A stretch of 64,000 nucleotides of DNA from Sclerodactyla briareus (GCA_026419785.1 JAODTK010005595.1:310001-374000); one strand, 5' to 3'. Shown: positions 1 to 13,744, numbered from the stretch's first letter. The notes: generated by a model not told the origin, from the letters alone. Made by a program: numbers and translations.

Positions 1-2785
1 GTGAGTCTCGTAATCCGACATATGAGGCTCAGTGATCAATCTCCGACCACGCCATCACGATCTTGCGCAAGGTCATTGCTTCCCCAAAACTGAAATGTTG
101 ATATCCGGAATTGCGATTTGATTTTCCGAGCAGAGTAGTCACCGGTCTCCCAACTGGCTTAGAAGTATGTCTCAATGCTTCTTCAGAGCGATCTTCGCTG
201 GAGCTTCCTCTTGAGAGTCTCGCGACGTGACCGTAAAAATCTCAAAAACGTCTAGGTGCTACTACGGAAGACCTAGGGATTTGATTGATGTGCCTGATTT
301 GGTCACATCATAAGTCATCGTGTGGTATCCAATTGTATTGATCCATCTGATGTGAAAACATTGCGGAGTAGTCTTCTTGGAAAGTGTCAATTTTGTCATC
401 AAGCTCTCGTTGTACCCACAGTGCGCAATTATAAAAAATACTCTGTATATAAGGGCATCGAAAATCCGGAGTTGATGTGCTCGTACTAACTCGTCTGCTC
501 TTGAAAATGTTGATAAGAGTGTTGAAAGCGTTGTGGGTTATTATACCCAATTTTTTGTTAATGTCTTCTGCGGTTCCCAACAAACTTCCTCATATTTACA
601 TTTCTTCCATGACTGCCATTGCCATTTCTTGTGATTGAAAAATTCTCAGTTTTCGTGCTGTTTTATTTGCAGGATGTCTCTTGTCAGTTTTTTCCAGTCA
701 CGCTTGTCGATGTTGCAATATATGGTCACCAGTCGATGCCCAAGAGATATCATCAGCGTATTGTTGGTCCACGGTGAGAAGTTGTCGGCAATTTAATATT
801 TTTGCGCTTGGTGTAGTCATGATCAAAAACTAAACTGAGAGATGATTGGATAACTGCATCAATGTCATTTCATCCGATTTCAAAGACTTGGCCAGGTATG
901 TTATATGAATTAATGCACTCGCACTGTCACTGGCCTGTGGGGACCCGATGTTCGTGTAAAGGATTCTACATAGTTGCCATCTAATTTGACCGTGTATGAA
1001 ACATCGTTCAGTATAGTGAGAGATGATAGAGTTCGTCGTTCTCGAGGAACTGTTGCAAATCATTTATTAGTGTGCGTCTTTGGATCGTATTCGAACGCTT
1101 TGCTCATGTCAAGCCATAGAAGGGGATGTTTATCTCTATTGAAGTTACGCTTTCTTTTTTCAGCTAAAATTTGAAGCGAACACGAGGCTCTGCCGTGCAT
1201 CTTACCTGAGGTGTAGGCTGTTTGGGTTACGGGGAAGTATATTGTATCAATAGGGGGCGGATTCTCATTGTGAATACAAATTGCGAGGATTTTCCTCAGG
1301 GTGAAAGTAAGACAAGGTCCTAAATTAACTAGAGGGCCTTTAGTTTTTCTGGGTTTTTGAAGTGGTGTTAAGATTCCTTGTTCAATTTCTATTCGATTTC
1401 TCAGTTTCGGTCTATGTTATGCTGTTTGCAGTATATTAGCTATGTGACTTATGGGTAGCAGGGGGCTATGTGAGATGTTCGCGTGATTTGGTCACAACCT
1501 GGGGATTTATCATTTTTCAATGATGCAACCGCTTCTTGTATTCATCGGCATCAAATAGTTTGTTCAGTTTTCCTGGCGAGCACGTTGGGTTCGGTTCGGG
1601 TTGTTACAGTGAAAGTGTTTTCGAAATGGTTGGCTGATTTCTTTAATTTTGCATCGTATCTCCATGATTCATCATCCAATTGTAATTGAATTGGGATTCC
1701 TTCTTACTTTTTTTGTTCCACTACTTTTATTGTTAAAGAAGCGGTGAGTCATCCTTACTGTTTCAAATTCAGTAATTCGTCAATCAGTTTTGGGTCATGT
1801 GGCAGCTTGACTAGTGGAATGCTGTTGTGCATTATTATTCCTTTTAACTTGTTAGCTCTCTCTTCGTAGGTATATCTACAGTTGGTCGATTTGAAGGCTG
1901 AGCTAGATCTTGTTTTTTTTTTTTGATAAGTCTCTATTTCAATATTATTGAAACGAACTTTTTTTTTTTCCGTGGGTGGGTTTATGGTTTCAGGCGCTTT
2001 TTTCTAGGCAAAATTGATTGAGAAGTTTATCCCATACGTAGCTTGAGAGTGATTAGAACAAAATTGCTTCAGTCAGAGCCTGGTTTACACTAATGTCGTC
2101 AATTTTGGTTTGATTTAAGATGACTTGAAACTACTACTTCAACATCCTTATGACTGGATACAAATGTCCTTCTCGTTGAGCTGCTGTTTAGGGTCGATGA
2201 AACTACTTATAATGATTTTGGGATCACAGTGTGCTATGGAGGTCATTGTAGGTGCTCCGGCGTCCGGGTGTAATAGATTGAAGTGAATGGGACTATTTGG
2301 ACGTCTGATAGGATTTCTGGGTTATTAGGTATGTGAAATTACTTGTATAAGTGTTGATATGCGTCAAGTTTGTGCTGGTAGGAGAGTTTCGATAAATTGT
2401 TTCGCACAATGAGATCTGCTAACAATTCGCCATTGTATTGGTTGTACCTGTGGTGAGATTTTCCGCATAGTTCGGATGGAGGGGATTGGAGGAGCCGACG
2501 TTCGCGTTAAAATCACCACATATTATAATTCTTTTTGTGTTTTGTATTCACTAGATTTTCTAGATTGTGCTAGAAAATTTCTGTATTCGGGGGATTCTTG
2601 TGAGTTAACAACCGAGGTGAGGGCATATGCATTTTATAAATATGTAAGAGTGGGATTGATTTGATAAGTTCTCTAAACTGTCAATAGAGCAAGGCGATCC
2701 GATATGGTTTGAAAGTACCATCAATTCCTCCCTTAACAAAGAACGAAACCTAATCCGTGATCAGGAATTCTATAGGGAAGGGTCC
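1..2785 (-). mobile_element. LINE A copy 1: decayed non-LTR retrotransposon (EN-RT), open at window start
   Basis: Read on the minus strand, the pieces follow the order of a single-ORF APE-type non-LTR retrotransposon. The endonuclease motif CGDFNANVGSS lies at about 2488-2520. A reverse transcriptase 'NIGSPQ' box (the usual GxPQGD motif, here followed by AS) lies at 930-956. The catalytic YADD is at 749-760. The C-terminal segment with YNCALWV and DKIDTFQ lies at about 330-450. The frame is broken by many small indels and stops, so no intact polyprotein remains. The length of about 2.8 kb and single EN+RT order fit an RTE-like or similar LINE; the clade is not proven. Matching pieces occur at 6.93-7.36, 41.66-44.7, 56.47-58.05 and 60.85-61.38 kb, all in the same orientation. 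The 3' end runs to or beyond base 1. Confidence 0.85.
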
Positions 2786-5700
2786 CAAATGTCGTAGTGG
2801 ACCGGAATTCGTTACCAGCATCTTTCGCGTAACTGGATCCTAGATTGCGCGTGTAGTGTAACGAAGCGCCGGATGATGGGTTACAAAATACGAAAGGCAA
2901 TTTTTGAACGAACGCGGATGCACACGCTCCAATGTCAACTGTGACGGGCAAGAGAATCGCGTTAAAATTTTGTGAAACGATTGTTACAGTCACTTCCATG
3001 CATCATTTTATGCGTACATATTCTGTGGGGACACCATTGGTGTTGTTCAGTGAGAAGAAGCGAAGTCAAGTCTTGACTCTTATAGAGCCCAGGATATAGT
3101 TAATTCGACAGATCGGGTTCTAAGAGAATAGCGCCATAAGTTTTATTGTAACGGAATTCGGGTCCCCTTAATTGAGTTTTTATGCGTATCTCGACATACC
3201 CGCAACTCCAGGCTGGAGCAGGGGGTCGGACCGTTCGAAAAGTGGGAGGGGGGGGGACAATTCGAATGGAAAATGACCATTTAGCGGGAGCGCCACACGG
3301 ATTGGCGCGAATCTACAAAGAAAATTAAGATTTTCATATGCCAGATCGACGGAGGGAAACGACATTGCCCGGTCAATAGCAAACATCTACATGTGTGATT
3401 TGAAGGCAAACGACAGACGAAGAAAAGTTGTCATAGTGCTATGCTAAGATGATTTACCGAGTCTCAACATGGTAATTTTTATTACCTTTTCTCACTCTGC
3501 TTTGTTTGCGTGGGATCCAGGGGTCTACCTCTCTTATGGGATCGACGGGAAAGCCATAGGCGACGGGACCACTCCACCTTAGGAGTAAAATTCGTACCCT
3601 AATTTTAGAAGTAAGAAGTCCAGTCATTGAAAACGATACCGGCGCCGCGCGAAAAAATTGCATGTTTTAGGGATTTTATCGGAAAAATCTGCAACAAATT
3701 CAGGCATTTTTTCACTTTACTTTTCCTTCCCAAACTTTCCGAAAATTTCGCCGAATTCAATCTCAGACAAATTGAGAGGGGGTGGGGGGGGGGTGAGCGT
3801 TGCCCAAGGTTCGGAAATTAATAGACGGAAAAAAAAAAATGATTCGAAGCATTACATCGATATTTAGCCTACAACGCTGAAGAAAAACGCCATTGCTCGC
3901 GAAACATTAACAATAAAAACCATAAAATATTATTGCACGTTTGATATTCGATTTAAATTCGAGAACGGTATGAAACATGGGAATCCTTCCACTTCGGCCC
4001 TAGTCGGGTCCAGATCTCTGCACCGGGTCGCACCTGGAATTAGTGGACTCATTAAGATAATTTCCAACGCGAATGGTTTGGTTGACAAAAATTGAATCAG
4101 TTTAGGTGATACAAAATCGGGTATGTGCCTATTATTTTGTATACGTGGCGGAAAAGGGGTGGGGGGGGAACAAAGATATGATATACCCCCCACTTTTGAA
4201 AGTGGGGGGGGGACATTGTCCCCCCCCCGTCCCCCACCTGGTGACGCCAATGAAGGGCTGGAGACAAACCTCCCGTAACTAGTTGTTCGCCGGGATACAG
4301 GGAATGAAAGATAAAAGATGCAAAAATAACCGGGAACACATGTGAGTTTCTTCGGATGTATCAATACACGGACTGGTTCGCAAAATGTAATAAAGGGTAA
4401 CGTCGAAATTTGGGACCCCCATCATACAGGCCCTTTGAAAAAAGTATATGAATGGATGGGTCTGACCTTCCTGCTTAGGAGTTCGATGTCGTATCTGGAC
4501 CTTTAAGTGTTGTCTAGGACGGCGGTGACGTCGAGGTTGTATCTTGAGGAGGTCTTCAATAGTCCAGTTGTTTGTCTTCTTTGGTAATTCCACGGACAAG
4601 TTTAGAGGCCAATTAAAATTGTGCCTGTTGTTCCGCATGCCCTACGATTAAAACGATCCAAAACAGATGAGAAAAAACTCCCCTGATTAATCCTAATAAT
4701 GTCTCTGTCGGTGAGATATCGATACAGAAAAACAAGTTCTTGAGATGTCAGGGCAATTCCCGTTTGAGATAAAAATAGTTTCCGAGTGCAGTAGATAATA
4801 TGAGCAATCCTGCATATATAAACTACTGTGGTAGGCTATCGTATAGGTTCGTCGATATGGACCGATAAGTGGATTTCCAAAAAAATGCGCTCGAATGAAA
4901 TAGCTTGCGACTGGAAATAGTACCGGAAGTAGTTAATCCAAAATATTTTGAGGTCAATTAAAATCCGTTGACAGAAGCCAATAAACCTTGGTTATTTTAT
5001 TAGAAGGTGAACGCGATAGGAGATTTACACAAAAGTTGAGCGAAAAAAACAACAAATCCCGAGAAAGATGTGCTGACAACACGCCCTGTTGTCTTTCGAA
5101 CAATCCCCACTACTTACGCGCTGTTAAACAATTTTGCATTACCCACACAAAACACAGTAAGTGCGCACTCGACGGGTACACTTGACAAATTTTAGTTTCA
5201 GCAAACAGTTTATCGGAAATAGGCTGTAACTTTTCACATTGAAGTACAGAACCAACGATGCAAGGATCATTATAAAGGGAAAACATTCCTAATTCACATT
5301 AATCAGCTTCTGAAAACTCAGGAGCGGATGATCAAAAATTACAGCTGTTGATAGGTTCAAGTGCGAAGTCGACGGGTGGGTACCCCATTCATACTTGTAG
5401 AATAACAGGCGTATTCTCTGGGATAATAATATTGGTTGGGTAAGAGTAGGTTAAGTGTTAGCAAATACGGGAAAAACCTGTTGGGACTATACAGCGGCTG
5501 CGGTTTCACGGCGTTCGTGGCCTACATAGGATATTAATTATATTACATTATTACAAGGTAACCGTCAATTCTATCACTTGCCTCCGGGGCAAATGGCAGC
5601 TCATTGAAAGCGCCGCAAATAAATTATATTTTATATTTATTGATCCTATTTTTTTTGTTTTATGTTGCCATAATGTCTAGTAGCTGAATATTTTATTTCA

Positions 5701-6925
5701 GGAGATCTTGAACAGGGAGAGGGCACGCGTTTTCTACTGCTAAGTCGGTTGCCAATTGTATTATCGTCACGGGAAACTGGATATCGGCCATTACCAGTTG
5801 AGGAAGAGGAGAGGGGAAAGAAAACGGAAAAAAATGTCCCCCCGTCATGTCCAGAGGAGGAGGAGAACAATCCCAACCTCTTTTACATATAGGGCTCGGA
5901 CATATATGCGCGATCGGCGGTTTTTTTACGGTACGCGCCAAATTGCGCTTTGTGCGATAATCATTGCGTTTTTGGTCAATTTGGGTTTTCAAAAATAAAT
6001 GAAATTAAAAAACTAGCGATGTTCCTGTGAGTAGGGTGGTACCGGAATACAACAGTAGCGAGTCAGCGACTTTGTTGGCCCAGCTACCGTAATTCACTGA
6101 TTTGCAATTGATAGCGAACTAGCATATCAAATATCAGTCTAAAGATGTCAAATTTTCAAGGTTCAACTCTTGAACAAAGACAACATCATTTGTTATTAAC
6201 CCCGTTGGGCGTGTGGGGACCCATATAAAGACAGTCCAAGGTTGGTGTACGCAGCGAAATTGGCCAAAGTCTGACAGTGACTTGTTATGAATGCACCAAA
6301 CAGAAAAACTGCTCGCTCACGCACCACGTACGTTCGTGATCCCACTGAACTGTGCTAAGCTGTTGGAATGCACGTGGCAAGTCATGCTGTATCGTTACAG
6401 TTACAATTGTCCAGTTTTGCTGTTTGCAACAAGAGTAAGACGTTTACAGGCAAAAACAACATGGGGCTGCCACATCCCGAACCCGATTACGGCAATATCC
6501 GGCATATTTTGGGGTTGGCAGGAGGGGAGAAGTGTACCTGCAATGTTTGCCACAACCGACCGGAGTAGATCACACCCGAATGTAACCGTCAAAGTCTAGA
6601 GACCCACATAAACAGCTCGCGAAACATCGAGAAAATCATCTAAAGGCAGGGGGGATATCAGAGCTTGGCAAGGTCGTATACAGCTACAGCCTAGCTACGT
6701 TTTAAACTTTACTTGGCCCTCCCCCCACATTTGATTTTGGGGGGGCCGCCCTATTGATTCGCCCCCCCCCCCAATGACAAGGCGCATCTCCCAAATAAAT
6801 TGAATAAAATGAGGAAGAACTAAAATGGGGGGAAGCAATAAAGGTACATTACCGCCATAACACAAAAGGCTATCACATATTTCTAATAGAGCTTAAAATT
6901 TTATGTTTGAGGGGCATGATGCAAA
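2360..6925. repeat. 4.57-kb tandem duplication, unit 1
   Basis: This segment is repeated head to tail at 6926-11455, offset about 4,564 to 4,576 bases. The central part (about 2840-5362) is almost identical to 7414-9938; I see only three single-base indels (extra T near 8287 and 8348, missing A near 8957). The outer parts (2360-2840 and 5365-6925) align to their partners with frequent indels and substitutions. The unit contains part of LINE A at its left end, a G/C hairpin repeat at 4147-4248, and otherwise no protein I recognise. Short reading frames found twice here are simply copied by the duplication. Confidence 0.9.
4147..4248 (-). repeat. G/C-homopolymer hairpin repeat, copy 1
   Basis: A short dispersed repeat whose core is a run of C or G flanking 'acaatgt', so it can fold into a poly-G/poly-C stem, followed by a second stem around 'acttttgaaagt'. 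The same arrangement, including an 'atatcaaat'-like spacer, recurs at 8723, 12254, 13267 and 62275. It has no coding capacity. It could be a small MITE or SINE-like repeat. Confidence 0.7.
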
Positions 6926-6929
6926 AAAA

Positions 6930-7360
6930 TTTGATGCTTGTAGAAAGTATTACATAAGTAGGATTGTTTCGCCACAATGAGATCTGTTAACAATTCGCCA
7001 TTTGTATTGGTTTTACCTGTGGTATATTTTCCGATAATGTTTCGATGGAGGGGATTGGATGAACCGACGTTCGCGTTGTTTAAAATCACCACATATTAAT
7101 TATTTCTTTTTTGTTTATTGTAATTATTGGATTTTCTAGATTGTGATTAGGGAAATTTTTGTTTCTTTCGGGATTTCTTGTTGAGTAACACCGAGTTGGG
7201 GCATATGCATTTTATAATATGTCCAAGAGTGGACTTTATTTGATAAAGTTTCACAACTGTCAATGAGCAAGGGCGATATACGATATGGTTTTGAAGGAAA
7301 TCAATTACCTCCCTTAACAAAGAACCTACTCCGTGATAGGGATTACTACAGGGAAGGGTC
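6930..7360 (-). mobile_element. LINE A endonuclease fragment
   Basis: This is the minus-strand endonuclease part of LINE A, matching 2355-2785. The GDFNA box is spoiled by a four-base insertion near 7079-7082. Downstream, residues such as 'GKTNTNGELLTDLI' (about 6985-7030) are readable and match the copy at 44.3 kb. It forms the left end of duplication unit 2. Confidence 0.8.
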
Positions 7361-8722
7361 AAATTCGTTAGTGGACCGAATTTCGTTACCAGTATTTTTC
7401 GCGTAACTGGATTCTAGATTGCGCGTGTAGTGTAACGAAGCGCCGGATGATGGGTTACAAAATACGAAAGGCAATTTTTGAACGAACGCGGATGCACACG
7501 CTCCAATGTCAACTGTGACGGGCAAGAGAATCGCGTTAAAATTTTGTGAAACGATTGTTACAGTCACTTCCATGCATCATTTTATGCGTACATATTCTGT
7601 GGGGACACCATTGGTGTTGTTCAGTGAGAAGAAGCGAAGTCAAGTCTTGACTCTTATAGAGCCCAGGATATAGTTAATTCGACAGATCGGGTTCTAAGAG
7701 AATAGCGCCATAAGTTTTATTGTAACGGAATTCGGGTCCCCTTAATTGAGTTTTTATGCGTATCTCGACATACCCGCAACTCCAGGCTGGAGCAGGGGGT
7801 CGGACCGTTCGAAAAGTGGGAGGGGGGGGGACAATTCGAATGGAAAATGACCATTTAGCGGGAGCGCCACACGGATTGGCGCGAATCTACAAAGAAAATT
7901 AAGATTTTCATATGCCAGATCGACGGAGGGAAACGACATTGCCCGGTCAATAGCAAACATCTACATGTGTGATTTGAAGGCAAACGACAGACGAAGAAAA
8001 GTTGTCATAGTGCTATGCTAAGATGATTTACCGAGTCTCAACATGGTAATTTTTATTACCTTTTCTCACTCTGCTTTGTTTGCGTGGGATCCAGGGGTCT
8101 ACCTCTCTTATGGGATCGACGGGAAAGCCATAGGCGACGGGACCACTCCACCTTAGGAGTAAAATTCGTACCCTAATTTTAGAAGTAAGAAGTCCAGTCA
8201 TTGAAAACGATACCGGCGCCGCGCGAAAAAATTGCATGTTTTAGGGATTTTATCGGAAAAATCTGCAACAAATTCAGGCATTTTTTTCACTTTACTTTTC
8301 CTTCCCAAACTTTCCGAAAATTTCGCCGAATTCAATCTCAGACAAATTTGAGAGGGGGTGGGGGGGGGGTGAGCGTTGCCCAAGGTTCGGAAATTAATAG
8401 ACGGAAAAAAAAAAATGATTCGAAGCATTACATCGATATTTAGCCTACAACGCTGAAGAAAAACGCCATTGCTCGCGAAACATTAACAATAAAAACCATA
8501 AAATATTATTGCACGTTTGATATTCGATTTAAATTCGAGAACGGTATGAAACATGGGAATCCTTCCACTTCGGCCCTAGTCGGGTCCAGATCTCTGCACC
8601 GGGTCGCACCTGGAATTAGTGGACTCATTAAGATAATTTCCAACGCGAATGGTTTGGTTGACAAAAATTGAATCAGTTTAGGTGATACAAAATCGGGTAT
8701 GTGCCTATTATTTTGTATACGT

Positions 8723-8824
8723 GGCGGAAAAGGGGTGGGGGGGGAACAAAGATATGATATACCCCCCACTTTTGAAAGTGGGGGGGGGACATTGTCCCCC
8801 CCCCGTCCCCCACCTGGTGACGCC
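8723..8824 (-). repeat. G/C-homopolymer hairpin repeat, copy 2
   Basis: This is the duplicate of the copy at 4147-4248, carried by the 4.57-kb tandem duplication. The two are identical as far as I can read. Confidence 0.7.
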
Positions 8825-11455
8825 AATGAAGGGCTGGAGACAAACCTCCCGTAACTAGTTGTTCGCCGGGATACAGGGAATGAAAGATAAAAGATGCAAA
8901 AATAACCGGGAACACATGTGAGTTTCTTCGGATGTATCAATACACGGACTGGTTCGCAAATGTAATAAAGGGTAACGTCGAAATTTGGGACCCCCATCAT
9001 ACAGGCCCTTTGAAAAAAGTATATGAATGGATGGGTCTGACCTTCCTGCTTAGGAGTTCGATGTCGTATCTGGACCTTTAAGTGTTGTCTAGGACGGCGG
9101 TGACGTCGAGGTTGTATCTTGAGGAGGTCTTCAATAGTCCAGTTGTTTGTCTTCTTTGGTAATTCCACGGACAAGTTTAGAGGCCAATTAAAATTGTGCC
9201 TGTTGTTCCGCATGCCCTACGATTAAAACGATCCAAAACAGATGAGAAAAAACTCCCCTGATTAATCCTAATAATGTCTCTGTCGGTGAGATATCGATAC
9301 AGAAAAACAAGTTCTTGAGATGTCAGGGCAATTCCCGTTTGAGATAAAAATAGTTTCCGAGTGCAGTAGATAATATGAGCAATCCTGCATATATAAACTA
9401 CTGTGGTAGGCTATCGTATAGGTTCGTCGATATGGACCGATAAGTGGATTTCCAAAAAAATGCGCTCGAATGAAATAGCTTGCGACTGGAAATAGTACCG
9501 GAAGTAGTTAATCCAAAATATTTTGAGGTCAATTAAAATCCGTTGACAGAAGCCAATAAACCTTGGTTATTTTATTAGAAGGTGAACGCGATAGGAGATT
9601 TACACAAAAGTTGAGCGAAAAAAACAACAAATCCCGAGAAAGATGTGCTGACAACACGCCCTGTTGTCTTTCGAACAATCCCCACTACTTACGCGCTGTT
9701 AAACAATTTTGCATTACCCACACAAAACACAGTAAGTGCGCACTCGACGGGTACACTTGACAAATTTTAGTTTCAGCAAACAGTTTATCGGAAATAGGCT
9801 GTAACTTTTCACATTGAAGTACAGAACCAACGATGCAAGGATCATTATAAAGGGAAAACATTCCTAATTCACATTAATCAGCTTCTGAAAACTCAGGAGC
9901 GGATGATCAAAAATTACAGCTGTTGATAGGTTCAAGTGGTTTGCGCAGTCGAGGGTCACCCATCATACTTTGTAGACTATCCGGCAGAGTTCTCTGGGAT
10001 CAAAGATTGGTCCTGTGGTAAGAGTAGGTAAGTGTTAGCAAATAAGGCCGGGAAAAACCTGTGGGAACTTACAGCGGCTGCGGTTTTCACGGCCGTATAG
10101 TGGCCTCACATAGGCTAGTAAATATTATTACATTATTCAAGGTAAACCGTCAATTTATCAATTGCTACGGGCATGGCACGAGTCAGTTGAATCGCGCAAT
10201 AAATTATATTTTTATTTTTATCTGATCCTATTTTTATTATTTTTTATATTTGCCCATATTCTAAGTAGCTGACTTTGTCAGGAGATCTAAACAGGGAGAG
10301 GGCACGCGTTTGTCTACTGCTAAGTCGGTTGCCAATTGTATTATCGTCACGAGGGAAACGGGATATGCGGCCATCTAAACCCCCCGGGTTCGCGTACACA
10401 CAAAATGGCCGTCCACCTGCCCCACAGAGGGAGAAACACACAATACACCACTCCAACCTCTTTTACAGATATAGGGCTCGGACAATATGAGCGAATCGCC
10501 CGGGTTTTTACGGCGGCAGAATTGAGCTTTTTGCGCATCATGCGTTTTTGGTTCCAATTGGGTTTCAAAAATGAAATAAAAAAAATAGAGATGTTCGGTG
10601 ACTGTCGGGTACCGAATACAACAGTAGCGGAGTCAGCGACTCTTGGTTGGCCAAGCTTACGTTAATTTCACTGTTTTTGCCAATTCTAGCTAACTAGCTA
10701 TCAAATATCAGTCTAAAGATGGTCAATTCAAGGTCAACTTGAACAAAGACAACATCATTTGTTTCAAAACCCGTTGGGCGTTGGGGGGGACCCCTCCTAA
10801 AAACATTCCAATGTGTACGCAGCAGGAAATGGCACAAGTGGAACAGGGACATGTTATGAATGCACTAACAGAAATGCATCGAGCTCACGCACACGAAGTT
10901 ACGATCCACGAATGTGCTAAGCTGTTGGATGAGTGGCCAGTCATCCCGCTGTATCGTCACATACAATGTCAGTTTGTTGCTGTGGCAACAAGAGTAGAGT
11001 ACGTGCCAACAAACAGGCTCCAATCCCGAACCAGCTTACGGCAATGATCCTGGCATATTTTGGGTTGAGGCAGGAGGAGGAGAAGTTACTCTGCAATGTT
11101 TGCCCAACCGACAGTAGATCACACCCCGACGTAAAACGTATAGAGACCCACAATAAACCGCGCGAAACTCGAGAAAATAATCGCAAGGCAGGGAGATATC
11201 AGAGATTGGAAAGGTCGTGAAAGCTATCAGCTTAGCCTACGTTAAACTTTACTGCGCAATCCCCCCAATCTTGATGTTGGGGGATGGCCTATGTGATCAC
11301 TCCCCCCCCCCCACTGATCAAGGCAGGCATATCCAAAAAATTGAATAAAATGAGGAGGAAGCAATAAAGGTTCATTACCGCCATAACCAAAGGGCCTATC
11401 ACATATTTCTAATCAGATTGCTTAAATTTATGTTGAGGAGCCAAGATGCAAAAAA

Positions 11456-12429
11456 ATTTTCGCGCTGCGTGCGCTGTTTTCTGTTTTTTTCTGGTGATGG
11501 TAAAATAGAAGGCTATGCAAAATAACTTCGTCAGCAAAAATGCTTCTTCTCCATACAAGTACGGGGTGACAACTTGGGCCACATCGGTCAGTCTAGTGGA
11601 ATCTTGGAGGAGTTCGAAGTTGGGCTTTACTGAATGTCTGCTGCCCTCCATTCTGCAGGTTTTACAGAGTTTGTCCGATACACGAAATTCGGTGGGTGAC
11701 GACACAAAAGTTGGTCCCGAAAAACAGTACGGTGATTTGAAGGTCACTGGAGGTCAATTTGTTCTTTTGCATATTACAGTTAGTCCGATTTACACAAAAA
11801 TTGGTGGTTGGTTGGCGACAAAGTTGGTTACGAATAAAGAAAACATGGCGGTTGATTCGAAGGGCACTGGGGTCAATTGTTCTTTGTAAAATTACGGTTA
11901 GTCAGATTTACACAAAACTTGGTGGTGGGGACGGAAGTTTTTTGTACCCGAAAAACAAAGGTGTTTTTAGGTTAAAATTGGTGTTCTTTACCAGATTTTA
12001 AAACTTCGTCGGATTTGAACGAAACTGGGGATGTGGAATGTTGTTAATCCCAAAACAAAACAGGAAGATCATTTCATGGAAGGGGAGGTCGGAATTTGCA
12101 TAATGTATGCCATTTTCATTTGGTATCGACAAACTTTGTGTATTTGGACGAAACTTGGAGAATGTGGACTACAGTGGTCCTGAACAACAGGTAGGTCATT
12201 TCGAAGTATCAGAGGTCAAATTATATTCCAATGTGCTTTCTCTAAACGACTGGGCGGTGATCACGGGGGGGAGGGGGACGGAACATGTCCCCCAATATTT
12301 TTGGTGGGGGGGGGGGAACATAAGTATCAAATAATGCCCACAATAATTTGGGACTGTGGAAAAAAAAATCCTATAATCCTATGTTACAGTACGGACCGAA
12401 CACAAAAGTTCAACGCATATTTATTATTA
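11456..12429. repeat. 1-kb tandem repeat, unit 1
   Basis: This segment is repeated at 12430-13440, offset about 1,020 bases (for example 'aacttcgtcagcaaaaatgc' at 11523 and 12547). Inside it is a shorter period of roughly 100-120 bases built on 'gatttacacaaaacttggtgg', 'tggtcccgaaaaac' and 'tttgaaggtcactggaggtc'. This occurs near 11700, 11790 and 11905, with a more diverged version near 12010 and 12130. It ends with a G/C hairpin repeat. Many indels separate the two units. No coding function is seen. Confidence 0.85.
12254..12356 (+). repeat. G/C-homopolymer hairpin repeat, copy 3
   Basis: Same family as 4147-4248, in the opposite orientation: a G run, 'acatgtccccc', a G run, then 'atcaaat' and a C-rich end. 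It lies inside 1-kb unit 1. Confidence 0.65.
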
Positions 12430-13560
12430 GATGGATGAAATTTTATGTGAGAAGGCCGCCGAATGCAAAACTTTAAAAAACAAAACGCGCGCGCGCGCGT
12501 ATCCTATCTTTCCTTACATGTGTATAATAGAAGGCCTATGCACAATAACTTCGTCAGCAAAAATGCTTCTTCTCCATACAAGTACGGTGACAACTTGGTA
12601 CACATGTCCGTCCCTAGTGGAATCTGGAGGAGTTCGAAAGTGGGCTTTACTGAATGTCTGCTGCCCTCTATTTGAGGTGTTACACGAGTTTGGCCGATTT
12701 ACACGAAATTCGGTGGGTGGGGACGACAAAAGTGGTCCCGAAAAACAGTACGGTGATTTGAAGGTCACTGGAGGTCAATTTTGTTCTTTGCAATATTACA
12801 GTTAGTCCGATTTACACAAAACTTGGTGGTTGGCGACAAAAGTTGGTCCCGAAAAACATGGCGGTGATTTGAAGGTCACTGGAGGTCAATTTTGTTCTTT
12901 GTAAAATTACAGAGTTAGTCCGATTTACACAAAACTTGGTGGTTGGGGGACGAAAGTTTGTCCCGAAAAACAAAGGTGTTTTAGGTAAAAATTTGTGTCT
13001 TTTACACGATTTTAATAACTTCGTCGGATTTGAACGAAAACTTGGTGGATGTGGACTGTTGTTAATCCCAAACAACATGAAGATCATTTCATGGCCACGG
13101 GACGTTTAGATATTTGCATTAATGTATGCAATCTTTCTTTGTATGCAAACTTTGTCGTATTTGGACGAAACTTGGAGAATGTGGACTACAGTTGGTCCTG
13201 AAAAGGTAGGTCATTTCGAAGTAATCAGAGGGCAAATATAATTCAATGTGCTTTCTCTAAACGACTGGGCGGTGATCACGGGGGGACGGGGGACGGGGAC
13301 ATGTCCCCCAATATTTTTGGTGGGGGGGGGACATAATATCAAATATCCCCCCAATATTTTGCGGACTGGTGAAAAAAAAATCCTATAATCATATGTACAG
13401 TACGGCCATAACACAAAAGGCTATCACATATTTCTAATCAGATGCTTAAATTTATGTTGGAGAAGGCGCGAAACATGCAAACTGGTAAAAAAAAATCGCG
13501 CCGCGCGCCCTGGTGTACCCTATATTTTCCGTTACATGTATAATACCATAGGGCCAAGTC
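12430..13560. repeat. 1-kb tandem repeat, unit 2 plus partial third unit
   Basis: This is the second copy of the unit at 11456-12429, with the same sub-repeats. After 13399 the unit starts again (the 'ctatcacatatttctaatcag' segment at 13423) and stops near 13560, so a truncated third unit is present. A GC dinucleotide run (cgcgcgcgcg) lies near 12485 and a related CG-rich stretch near 13495. Confidence 0.8.
13267..13372 (+). repeat. G/C-homopolymer hairpin repeat, copy 4
   Basis: Same family, within 1-kb unit 2. The 'gggggacatgtccccc'-type stem and the following 'acataatatcaaat' are clear. Confidence 0.65.
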
Positions 13561-13744
13561 CAATAAAACTTTGTTCAGATATGTTCCCCCCCCCCCTCCC
13601 CACTACAACAATGCCGGAATCCAACTGTCAATTTTCTTAAACACTGTACACAGTTTAGTCTACTTCTGATCCTTATGTTCAGATTGGCTTGCCACCCTGA
13701 CGTGCTGTTTTTAATAGAAGAGGAAAGCTATATGTAACAAAAAA

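Larger units (their letters stand above)
6926..11455. repeat. 4.57-kb tandem duplication, unit 2
   Basis: This is the second unit of the duplication described at 2360-6925. Its right end (the segment around 'ctatcacatatttctaat', 11398-11415) matches the end of unit 1 at 6873-6890. After this the sequence passes into the 1-kb repeat array instead of a third unit. One missing base near 8957 joins two short frames of unit 1 into a 235-codon minus-strand frame (8506-9213). I do not take that frame as a gene, because its open state depends on a one-base indel and it runs through G/C hairpin repeat. Confidence 0.9.

Noticed and set aside
3180-3663. Short frames conserved exactly at 7754-8237
   Set aside because: The match is due to the recent duplication of the DNA and is not evidence for protein conservation.
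8506-9213. 235-codon minus-strand open frame, the longest in the window
   Set aside because: Its near-identical twin at 3930-4638 is split by a single base. It runs through the G/C hairpin repeat and has no domain. Open by chance of one indel.
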